A stretch of 64,000 nucleotides of DNA from Paramacrobiotus metropolitanus. Lineage: Eukaryota; Tardigrada; Eutardigrada; Parachela; Macrobiotidae. The stretch spans positions 43,496 through 107,495 of the forward strand of contig NW_026570458.1 of assembly GCF_019649055.1 (NCBI RefSeq), given 5' to 3'. The position numbers were made by a program, and so were the translations under genes. The notes under the pieces were generated by a model that saw nothing but the letters and a program-made list of their open reading frames with translations, made no database searches and was not told the DNA's origin. This document shows positions 43,848 to 54,659 of the stretch, piece by piece (position 1 is the first letter of the stretch; each line of letters opens with the position of its first letter).

Positions 43848-43956
43848 TAATTATCCCTAGGGCAGAAACACACAAACCGTTAATTATCCCCTAGGGCCTA
43901 AAATTTGGACCCCCCCGGATAAAAAAAACTGGTTCAAACAGACCAGGATACTACTG
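43848..43956 (-). repeat. Polinton right terminal inverted repeat
   Basis: Inverse of 28828-28936 with about two differences; it ends GGATACTACT before the target duplication GCTGCG at 43957-43962. Confidence 0.9.
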
Positions 43957-44170
43957 CTGCGTATACGGTATACCTGTTTGTGAAAGATCGGCTGATTGCG
44001 CTTTTATTTGTGTAGGTAAACCAGTTTGTCGTCGAGCCTGAAGGAATACAAGGTACAATCACCACACAGTCACTGTCTAGTGGAAATTACAGCCCTTGCC
44101 ATACTAGTTTTAAACACAGGACAAATATTTTGTACTAAGCTTGTGCTAACGGGTGTCAGCTCTGTACAGT
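43957..44170 (-). other. Displaced 5' flank of the interrupted LRR paralogue
   Basis: Sequence after the Polinton (gatcggctgattgcgctttta, cctgaaggaatacaagg, agtggaaattac) matches 23,195-23,330 upstream of the intact LRR gene. It shows where the pre-insertion locus resumes. Confidence 0.75.
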
Positions 44171-45095
44171 ACAGTGTTCGTTAGGTGATTCAGTCAAAGC
44201 CGACGAGATTTTTGTGCCGGTGTTTTCGTTAAATGTTGCTAATGGTCCTTTATTTCCTGTTCCAGTGGAAAGTTTTTTTTCGAAACCTACTTTTTATTGG
44301 GTTATTGATCGTTACTCTTATTTTTTTTAATGTGGAATTGTTGATGAGGAATGCACGACTGTTATTTTCTATGAGAATGTAAATGCGACCTTTTGTTTTT
44401 CAAAGAGCGCAGCGGAACGTAAGAAAAAAAAGTGATATTGGGGGACAAACATTGTATCTGTCGCCACGAAGTGGGTGCCACAATTATGAAATCCCACTAA
44501 TTCAAAGTTCAGCACAATTTTAAAGTCGAACAGCTTACCAGGGCACATTTTCCCCCTCCAAATTCAAAAAATCCTCATTTTTTTAAAATGGTAGTGTACT
44601 ATTGTAGTATGCTTAAAAAAACATTTTTAGCTGCCATCGTCAAGGGGGACGTGGCCAGACAACAATTAAAAGTTTGCGTACTATCACGTACTGTGTAATG
44701 CAGTGCAGTACAAGTTATTCGTAATTATTATGTATTCTTTTTCCTGCAGCACCGTGGACCTTTTGCAGCTGTCCGCTGTCATGAAAATTAATGATATAAA
44801 AGAAGCCCACGTGCGTCGGCTCATGCCATTGCTGCCTGTAGATTAAGTTGCCATTCAGTTGTGTCAAATGTTAACTCCGCAACAAAATGGCTGGAAGAAA
44901 ATTTGCGATAGCTGTGGCGAGGTACGTATTATTCTGAGCCGGTTCTGCAACTCTGCAAAAACTGTTTGCCTGCGCCCTGAGGGAGCATAGCAAATGCAAC
45001 TTTAAGAAAACGTGCAAAGTTAGACGCTCTAGTTTAGATAGTCTGGCTAACAAATGATGTAATACCACGTTTCTAGCTGAAGAATACTTTTCACC

Positions 45096-48000
45096 ATGTT
45101 CCGATTTGAATGTTGTGTGTTGATCGTATGTGTTGGAATCTGGGGCCAGGTTTCAACGAAAAACATGGCGAATCTACCGGAAAGTATGCAAAAATGTCGA
45201 GAAATCAGCAGGCCCAGCGCAGATAGGACCGCAGAGCGAAGAGGCGAAATTGCGCTTATTAACGTCAATAATTATGACTATTATTTAGTCATTATTATTT
45301 TGCATTTTATTAGTTATTACTTATTATTGATTTATATTAATATAGTTAGACCGGTCTTTGTGTTCGGTTGTACAGACTGGAAAGACTTCATCGATCCGGA
45401 GATTCTGGCAAAAAGTGAAAAAGATGACGAGTTTACGCGCTATGACAGCGATCTGCCGGAAGGAGACATTCTCGGACTGCAAACGTTGCAAGTAAGTGTG
45501 TAATTAATCCCGCTGAATTACTTAACGATAAAATATAGTACTCTTCAAATATATAGTACACTTTAAAATATAGTACACTTTAGTATTCTGAAAAGCATGG
45601 AATTTGTATGTAAACGTTACAAAGCATTGGCATGAGAATAGCATCACGATTTACGAAGCGTATATACAGTACACAGCGTTGTCAGGTGAAAACGGAATGA
45701 AATTTTGCAGCTTGAGCACGCAGCTGCAAACGCCGTCAACGGAGCCAGCTTCTTCTGGCCGAACAACACGATTCCCTATGAATTTTCCAAAAAGCAAAAC
45801 GCATTAATGAGTAAGGAACAAGTATGTTCACTTCGTATTTCTTACCAGCAAATCTTTGCCTAAATCGTTGGCAGCATCAAAAGAAATGCAGATTATTCTG
45901 GAATCAATGCGCTTAATTAGTCTCCTTTCCGGGAACTGCGTCAAATTTGTGGAGCGCGCCGATGAAGAGGATTACGTCTCCTTTCAGAAAGGACTGCAGT
46001 CAGTGATTTACTTCCGCTAATTAGTGGATGTCTCTGTGATACTATATACATTATACAGTACTGATATCTCGACTGAACAGATGTATGTCAAATATCGGTC
46101 GCATCGGAGGGAAACAAGCCGTTGTGTATTCGCCCGCATGTCTGAAGCAACACGGTGATGTGCAGCACGAACTGATGCACGTACTGGGTTTCTTTCACGA
46201 ACATTCGCGAGCTGACCGAGACCAGTATGTTATCATCATCTGGGACAACATTGCCAAAAGTAAGGCGAACGACTAGTTTCAATTCTGTAATAAGACTGCT
46301 TATCACTACTTTTCCGTACTGATTTATGGTTGGTTTTCGACAGTTTGATTGAACGATTGATTGTTTATTGAGTAGCCAAGCAATGTTCGATCCGACACTA
46401 TCACATGTCCTTATTCACAAAGAACATCAAATATGCTACGGCCAGTCAAGTAACTTCACTTATCAATTACCATTTCCAGGCGACAAAGACCAGTTTGCCA
46501 AACACGAAGACGGAAACACGTACGAATTGCCTTATGATTACGAATCAGTAATGCACTACAAGCACAATGCCTTCGCCAAAGACATCATGATCCCGACTGT
46601 TGTACCGACCAGCCGGAAGTCAAAGATTGGGCAGAACAAAGCGCTGAGTCCTTTGGATGTTGTAAGAATACATCGACGGTTTCGGTGCGCGATTGCCGAC
46701 CCGAACATCTTGGCAGGAGGTAAGCGTGTTTTATCTACCAGTGGCGAAAGTTGGAATGCCGGACACATCTCGTCACTTTGCATGGTGTTTTGACTTCGTA
46801 GGTGCGAGTAGTGATAAGGACAAAGAAAAACGGGATGACTGTCCTGTCGCGAAGTCAAGCCAGGACGATCAGCGCAACTGTGAAAGCGGCACTGGTAAGC
46901 CAGTTGCGCCAAAAGGCTGTCTATTAAAATGCGCAGTAACGCGTAAGAAACATGTCGGATCATTTATTCTTGTGCAGTTCATTGTAACCGGCACAATTCT
47001 GTTTTTTAAAGCGAACTAGAAATATTTTTTTAGACAGTAGACATAAAGAAAATTTTGCGGATCAAGCATAATTGCCGGTAACTTAAAAGTAGCTGAATTG
47101 CACAACACGGCGGCTTGCTGCCGAGTTTCCGGAGAAATATTCACTTGAAGAAATGCAAAACGTGATGCTGAAAATAAGCAAAATTACAGAAAATTGCAAT
47201 TCTTGCAGATAATGATGGAAACGTGGAGACGGCTGACACAACGGAAGCATTTCCGCGGTTTTCCCAGGAGCCAATGACGTCAGAACAATGTGGCCTCCAG
47301 TTTACGGCCAACTGTAAACCTTCACGATATACTGCTAGTAGCTGCGCAACTGGTCAAGAGCTTGCCATCGATTGCGGCAAGCTCGTCACTTCGGCAGAAA
47401 TTCAGCAAATCAGCGCCGGAATCTCGAAATCTCCGATGAGAGCAATTACGGTTGATCTGTATGATGACGAACACATTACTTTCGACAATTTTCAAGCAGT
47501 CCGGAAGCAAGTGGTTGCATTGTTTATCCGCGACTGCATTTCCAGTCGCACCTCCCAAAAGCTTACCACACTCGGCTTCTCTAATTTGTTACACTTCTGG
47601 CTTGTGAACTGCCACGGTATGGAGATAAAGAAAACCGACTTCAGCCAATCGAACAAGATCAGAGCGATTCTTTTCGAAAACACCACTATTGAATTATTAG
47701 AACAAGGCACGTTCACCGATTTGCCATCTTTGCGAGTGTTGTCTTTAGAGTTCAACATGAACCCGATGGCTGCTTTCGGGACACCCACTCTTGAGTACAT
47801 GAAGAAACTCCACTGCGGTTGTGAATTCCATTGGTTTCGTGATTGGTGGGAAAATAATCCGCAGTTGCTACGAAAGGCCGCGGAAGGCGAAGTTTACTCT
47901 ATTCCACAATCATGGATGAATTCAGCCTATAGTAAAGAGAATATATATTTGCCTATTGACTGCTCCGTAAATCCATTCCCTGGTGCACCAGATTCCATTG

Positions 48001-50439
48001 ATTACAGCCGGTACAGATTCTCAATCAACGTTCCAGATTGTAAGTGCGACAAAAATAAGAAAAAAAATACTAACTATGACGATGGCGGAGGTGAAAATGC
48101 CGGAGCATCTCGTCCATTTGCATGGTATTTTCACTTCTTAGGTACGACTAGTCATAATGACAACGAGAAACGGAATGACAGCCCTGTCACGAAGTCAAGC
48201 AAAGAAGATCAATGCGACTGTGAAAGCAGCATGGGTAAGTCAAGTCCGCTTAAATACTGAAAAGAAAGTGTGCAGTAACTCGTTAGAAAAATCGCGGACC
48301 AGTTATTCTTGTGCAGTTCGTGGTAACCGTCTTACGTTTGTGTTCTTTAGAAACTTAGAATTATTATTAGCATGAAGAAATTATTGCGGATCACGCAAGC
48401 CTAACGGTAAACTAATAGCATCTTGCAAACATGGCGGCTTGCTGCGGAAATGCCGGAGAAACATAACTGGGGAAAACGCAAAATGTACCTCCAAAAATAA
48501 ACGAATTCACAAAATCTGCAGTGTTATAGATAACGATGAAAACAAGGACGCCGTTTCTACTTCGGAAATCTTCCTACAGTTTTCCCAGGAGCCAATGGCT
48601 GCAGAACAATGTGGTCTCCAGTTCACGGCCAATTGTAATGTACCAGGATATACAACTGATAACTGTACAACTACCCAAGCGCTTACCATCAATTGTGGCA
48701 AGCACATCACTTCGACAGAAATTCGCCAAATCAGCGCCGGAATCTCGAAATCTCCGATGAGAGCAATTGAGGTTTATCTTTATGATGGTGAACATATTAT
48801 ATTTAGAAATTTTCAAACAGTCCGGCTGCAAGTGGTATTTTTGGGTATCAGAAACTGCACTTCCAGTCGCACCGCCCAAAAGTTAAACGAACTCCGTTTC
48901 ACTAGTTTGATGAACTTCCAGTTGGAAAGCTGCTATGGGCTAGAGATAAGGAAAGCTGACTTTAGCTATTCAAACAAGATTAGAGCCATCACTTTCTTTA
49001 ATACTACTATTGAAATATTGGAAAAAGGAACGTTTACCGATCTGCCGTATCTACGACTTTTGGCTTTAGAATACGGCATGCATCAGATGGAAGTTTTTGA
49101 GAGACCTATTCGTAATTACCTGAAGGAGCTCCACTGTGGTTGTGAGTTCCAATGGTTCCGTGACTGGTGGGAAAGTAACCGGCAGTTGCTGCGCAAAGCC
49201 GCATCAGGCGAAGTGTTCTTCATTCCAGATTCATGGAGGAGCGGAGTTTTTACCAAACAGGACATTTATTTGCCTATTGACTGCTCGGTGAATCCATTTC
49301 CTGCTGTACCGGCCTCCGTTGATCATAAACAGTACCGATTCTCAATTAACGTACCGGGCTGTAAGTTTGGTTCGTCTCACGATCTGCTTATGCTTGAAAA
49401 CTTGACTTTTATTCGCGTCCTTATTTTGACAATATAAAAAAGCATTTTTAATAAATCCTAAAACTAAGTAATTATTACAAAACCACAACGATACAAACAG
49501 CACGTTTTTTTTATTATTTCTAGTAGAATCATACCTACATCTGTATCTTTACTTGCTCCGTTTTGAACGTCAATTTTCTTTGCTGTTTTTACAGTTTCGG
49601 GTGAATCACAGTGTTCTGATAAACTAACGAACTCCAAAGACTCGTTTCTGGCCTTTTCAACTGATCCGATGAGCGACGAGGAGTGCGATAGCCAGTTCAC
49701 GGCAAATTGCAAACCAACCGGCCATACGCAAAGCGAATGTCTAGTAAAGAAGCAGGTAGAAATCAACTGCAACCGCAAAGCCAGCTCGGAAGAAATCGGT
49801 CGCATGCTCACAAGTATCAACAAGGCACCCTTGCGTCCTGTGCGGGTTGTATCGTCCGACGACTCTGAACTATCGTCCATCAACCTTGGTGAAGTGGGAA
49901 AACAGGTTGCTGATTACAATCTAATCAACTGCACAGATGAAAGGGCAACAGGAAGGCTGCGTGAAATGCGGATGCCCAACCTTTTGGAGTACAATCTGCA
50001 CAGATGTCTCAACTTACATGCAAAAAAGGGGGATTTCGAGTATTCTCCAAAATTACGAATGGTTGCGTTTTGGAATTCAACATTTCGTACTATCGAAAGT
50101 GATACTTTCTCTCAGTTACCGGCACTGCGAATATTGTCACTTGAGGCCGAGATCAGAAAGGCAGTAACGTTCAACGCAGACATCAAGGACTATCTGTTCC
50201 GACTTCACTGCAGCTGTGATTTTGCGCCATTCCGCAAATGGCGGAAAGACAACAAGCAGTTACTCCGAGCGGCTGAGAAGGGACAAGTGTATTGGTTTCA
50301 GGAGAGTTACTACAGCTGGCAGTGCCAGTCAAGTGACGTTTTTCTGCCAATAGACTGTTCTGCAGATCCCTTTCCTTCTGGACCAAGTTCCATTAACTTT
50401 AGTCAAGTCGAATTCTCACTGAATGAGCCTGCCTGCTGA
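45096..50439 (+). CDS. Astacin metalloprotease with three C-terminal LRR modules (1,179 aa)
   Basis: Eleven exons: 45096-45183, 45376-45491, 45711-45810, 45875-45998, 46081-46259, 46480-46719, 46802-46894, 47209-48039, 48142-48234, 48530-49360, 49595-50439. All phases match and the sum is 3,540 nt. Signal peptide (FRFECCVLIVCVGIWG), propeptide, then catalytic domain: FFWPNNTIPYEFS start, HELMHVLGFFHEHSRADRD zinc site, SVMHY Met-turn, and the conserved Cys pattern. Two 93-nt linker exons alternate with 831-nt LRR exons, each module starting with EQCGLQFTANC and closing with an LRR cap (LHCGCEF.WFRDWWE). The third module is more diverged (DSQFTANC, LHCSCDFAPFRKW). All modules are bounded by phase-1 introns. 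It is probably a secreted protease targeted by its LRRs. Confidence 0.85.
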
Positions 50440-51221
50440 ATTGGTTGTCAGCAGGCTGTTTGAGACGGCAAGAATCGCAGCCATGCGGCGCATCTGCTAA
50501 ACTTGCTGTAAACGCTGTTAGCAATAATCCATAGATATGCATGTCGAGTTTATGCAACAGCACCGGTTTCTCATGAGTTTGTCAAATTTTTCTTTTTCTT
50601 TGTGTCTGACCTGTTCTTTAAATCTTGTTGAGGAACAATACTTTCTGTCTGTTCTCGCCGCAGTGGGGCCTTTTTGGGTACAAACGAGTTTTGAAGCATC
50701 GTTTTAACGAGCAATCGTAGCATCTTTATCTCTCGCTAGCGTCGGCTCAAACACAGTCTATACATACTACCAGTACTGATAATTGTACTGATCAGTGCAC
50801 TGTACTCTAATACAAGGGACCTTCATATGGTATCCTGCACGGTCATATCAAATTAAGCTAAATTATGAGACTGATCTACTGTGAAATGTCAAAATTAATA
50901 TTATGCAAATGATCTTCGCCATTGTTTACAATTCTATCGTCAGTATCGTATGTAAGTCAGTCAATGTAATGCAACAGTTGAATCACAGACATTCACAGTG
51001 TAATAAAGAAGGAAAATTTATTATAATAACGACAAATTATTTTCATAGGACGTCGATAGCACAGTCACAGGATGCTACGCTTGTCAGCGTGTTCAACTTA
51101 CCAGGGCCCGGTCACCAGCTCCCGGCCCCGAAAAATTTCATTTTTGCAGGAAGACAGAGTAACCCGGAGTATATTTAAAAAAATATTTTTATAGGCCATG
51201 GTAAAGTGGGCGTGGCTAAAC
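50440..51221. other. Intergenic, nothing recognised
   Basis: Downstream of the astacin-LRR gene. A weak resemblance between 51,080-51,215 (caacttaccagggc, gggcgtggctaaac) and 44,535-44,665 hints at a dispersed repeat, not defined further. Confidence 0.35.
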
Positions 51222-51637
51222 TTGATTCCAGTGCATTAATACATACAGCACTAAGTATTGGAAATACCGTATAGTATAGCGTGCAATTTCAGAGGTTTTT
51301 GACTAATACGTGTAATCAGTAGTCAGATCCTTTTTAATTTTTCTAAAAATTACTGCTGTTAATAACCGAAAAGGATTATATAGTACAGTACTAGTTTGTA
51401 ATAGGAAATTTGAATACGCCCCGTGATACTTGTTAGTTGGCACAAATACAATACGCGTTTTCCTTAACCACTACTCTAGTTTAATAATATTAACAGCAGT
51501 AAATTTTAGAAGAATTAAAAAGGATTTGACAACTGATTACATGTGTTAGTCAAAAACCTCTGACATTGTACGCTACACTTATACGGTATTCCCAAATCCC
51601 AATACATACGGTAGTGCTGTATGTATTAATCCAGCGT
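51222..51637. repeat. Foldback/MITE with about 140-bp arms
   Basis: The left arm 51,222-51,363 (attaatacatacagcacta .. ttactgctgttaata) is inverted at 51,485-51,637 with scattered differences, and there is a spacer of about 120 bp. Arms begin and end at TTAATACATACAGCAC, compatible with TA target duplication (mariner-like), which I cannot confirm. Confidence 0.7.
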
Positions 51638-51649
51638 GCATGTGCGCCT

Positions 51650-52800
51650 CCCGGACGACGATAACGACCTTGTCGGTGTTCTTGGCGGGTGCATCCTCCC
51701 GCGGGAATAGCTCCACCCGCAACTCCAGACCCTGTCGGCCTTATTCCACGCCACCCTGGCTGATCAGTTTCCCGTGGTACTGGGGGTCGTCGGCGCGCAT
51801 CTCCGCTCGATAGTTGCGCAGAGCCTGCAAGAGATACCTGGTTTCCCGGTACCGACTACCGGCACTACCGCTAACACAACCGCGACACCACACCGGGCAG
51901 CCCCTACCCGCTCCTCCTTGGCCTTGTCTAGCTCTCTGACACGCCCGGCCAACCACTCCTTGAATTTGTCCACGCGCCGGCCCAGAACGCAGCTCGTAAT
52001 GACGTCGCTCGGCCCGGGTCGCCGGGGAATGCTGACGCTGACCTGGAACTCGTCCATCAGTTGGCGGAGACCGGCACCCTGTTCGCCGATGAGGCTGCAG
52101 CGGTAGTCCAACGGCACCGTCATTTCTTCCTCCACCAACGACCGATCCTGTCCAGTACGAGAAACAGTTTCACTCATTCGACAGCAACCACCGCGCCACA
52201 TGGGCGAGCAGGAAGATCAGCAAATGCTGCAACGGTTATATGGACTCATTACCCAAGTGAAGCGCTGTGATCGCGGAAGCTAATACAGCGGATGCTAGAG
52301 ATTTTCAGTTTCTGTTTGGTTATGGAAACCTATTGATCTTTCTAGCTCTGTTTTTCCGTTGACCCTTCTTTCTCGCTCATGACCTAATTTCGGTTTTTGC
52401 TAACGAAACCGGCCACTTCGGAAAACTTCGTTTGGTTTAGAAATCTGAATACAAGAGGGAGCTGTTTTGAAGACGCGTAGCCAAAATAACCGAAATTTGA
52501 CGAAAACTGAAATTTCGTGGATTTTTAACCGCCGAAATGGTATTATGGGCACCTACGCGTTGGCATTTGGCTTGATTTGCGTGGAAAATGTGTTGGTAGT
52601 TTTGCCGTCGGATCGGAATATGCGCAACGCAACGGAACAGTTCACGATGATGGACGATCTTCTTCAGCAGCGCCTTTGCCTTCTCAGCGATGGCCGCGGG
52701 CCTGTGATTGTCAATTTCATCCCGTCCAGATCTCATGGTAAAAGAGCACCTTCCCCCCGCACTCCCAACGAATAACGGTGATGGTGCGCATCTCACAGCT
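51650..52800 (-). pseudogene. Decayed vigilin-like multi-KH gene fragment
   Basis: Minus-strand pieces show vigilin-type KH repeats: PLDYRCSLIGEQGAGLRQLM with EFQVSVSIP, then QYHGKLISQGGVE and VELFPREDAPAK with KVVIVVRE, and further 5' PAAIAEKAKALLKK. They lie in different frames (change near 52,000; another near 52,720), and an in-frame TAA follows GGVE. GxxG loops are intact in sequence. It is probably a truncated duplicate of a vigilin (HDLBP-like) gene. Confidence 0.65.
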
Positions 52801-53285
52801 GATCAGATGCTGGTCTGAAAGACGGGTGCTCAGTGGGAGAGAGTAATGTTTTAATGAGCGATATAACAGCTAACAGATGAAAAGCAAGGGAGAAATAATC
52901 GGCCTAATCGGCCACGATCTAATGAAAACGCTTGCTATACATACAGTACCAGCCGCAAGCGGAAGTGGCATGCATGCTGACCTGTGAAAGATAGATCGTG
53001 CAAATTAATGATCATGCGATTAGCAGAACAATGAACACGCGGTGTAAGACCCGTATGTATAACAAGGATCACGTGAAGGACAGGACGTCTAGAACAATGA
53101 TCATGCATATACGTGCAAGTACCGCTATGAAATATGCGAATAACCCTAAGGGTATTTCACACTTATGCAAGTGGCTTAAAATGCTCACCACCAATGAACG
53201 GCACCTCGTCAAAAATCGCAGGCGAGCGGCCGATGTGGACGGGACACTCCACCACCCGACTGCCTAACTGTAAAACAAATTATAC
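52801..53285. other. Spacer with an LRR/FN3-cluster relic
   Basis: 52,880-53,030 (aaataatcggcc, gatcatgcg, gaacacgcgg) resembles 21,110-21,245, suggesting another relic of the duplicated unit. No gene. Confidence 0.3.
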
Positions 53286-53289
53286 AAGC

Positions 53290-53730
53290 CCATCGCATAA
53301 ACTACGGTTTTCGTACCCAAGTCCAGAACTCACTCACACAGACCCGCTCTAGCATCTTTGGCTCCGCCACGCTTCTCGCCCATTGCAATCCCCGCATCCG
53401 GATCTTGAAGCAGGTCGGATCAGTCTCGCTATCACGGTATCCGGCCTCCCTGTCCTGGATCGCTTCAGGGCCGATCGGACCGCGGGGGCGACACAGTGGA
53501 CGCCGGGGGTGGCCGTGCCCGTCCAGTAGCTTCGGCCGAGTCAGCGCTTTGCAGTACCATGGGATGGATGCGGCTCCATCCGTGAAACCTGTAACGACGA
53601 ACGACAGGAATATCAGAATTTATCCGGAGAGCATTCTGATCACCTTGTCCATACTGAAACTATTTTTGTCCGGAACCGTCATACAGAAGCCGGTAACAGT
53701 GTGCCCGTTGACCACCTACATCAAAAATTA
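53290..53730 (-). pseudogene. Coding remnant of an unrecognised gene
   Basis: On minus, an acceptor tttgatgtag leads to VVNGHTVTGFCMTVPDK and MDKVIRMLSG. After a candidate intron whose donor looks damaged (gataaa), a second stretch begins FTDGAASIPWYCKALTRPK and includes PTCFKIRMRGLQWAR. Good codon texture but no start and no intact splice chain. Family unknown. Confidence 0.35.
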
Positions 53731-54659
53731 ACGACATGACGATTGTTTTTTATTTGATCTATTTTTGTAATGATAGTATCTGTATGGTTGAGTTGACCCT
53801 TGGCAGTTGGCAGTAAAAAGTGCGTTTGTGAAGACAGGAATAGTAAAAACAAAAGTCACACAGATGACTGAACGCAAAGAGGAGTGGTTAAACAATGGCG
53901 TAACGCGATCCTCTCTAGACTCTGTTTAGACCGAGTTATTCGTCACACAAAAAAAATTCAAAACCAAGTTCTCAGTTTTAATTTATTTGTTTTAAACGTA
54001 ACGCTGATTGAGGAATACGCCTTCGCTTGGAAAGCTTATGTGTCGAAAAATCCTGATAGTAAAGTTCAGCGCATCTCAAATGAAATGCAAAGAACACTTT
54101 CTGAAGGGAACGTTTTATATCGGTAAGAGACTGGACGAGGTGTATTACGTGTTGAAATGATGAACTGCGTAATTTTGCTTTAAACCTATGTTAATGTAAC
54201 AATCCAATTAAAGGGGCTTTCTGAAGCGTCTTCCTTATACAAGAATCAGCAGGTCTGTGTAGTAAAATCAAGATACAAATTAAGACAATCTAACAAAATG
54301 AAAATCAGTAACAAGGCATTTGCAGTTAATAATACAGAAGCTAATAATATTAAGCGAACGATTTATTGAAGGTTTGTCATCGATTGCCGACGTTACCGGA
54401 AGTTAACGATCAGATAAGTCGTCAAAACTGCGAACATCGTGTGCTCTTGAAACAGCCAAAGAACTGCTTTTACACAGCACTAATAACAGAGAATACGCGG
54501 TGCATAGGGATTGCAGTAACCGCATACGGTAGTTGCAAACAAGACAGTCAGTCTATATCCAACTCGTTCTGACAAGAACACGATATGAATAATCTGCGAT
54601 AACTCTACACGTTTTTATTGCCTAGAAAAATACTCTTATGGTTATTGAATAGTATTACG
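53731..54659. other. Intergenic, nothing recognised
   Basis: AT-rich; only short frames. It precedes the signal-peptide exon of the second astacin gene. Confidence 0.35.

Larger units (their letters stand above)
28828..43956. mobile_element. Complete Maverick/Polinton, 15,129 bp
   Basis: Both ends begin AGTAGTATCCTGGTC, and the 6-bp target duplication GCTGCG is perfect at 28822-28827 and 43957-43962. Six-base duplication, AGT ends, protein-primed PolB, retroviral-type integrase, FtsK/HerA ATPase, adenain protease and double/single jelly-roll capsid genes define a Polinton. The gene order has PolB at the left (+), then a TBP-like pair (-), a PC4-like gene (+), a minus-strand run PRO-MCP-core-mCP-INT-PX-PY-ATP, and a small plus-strand membrane ORF. 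The two TIRs differ at about two places only, which implies fairly recent insertion, although several genes carry breaks. Confidence 0.95.
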
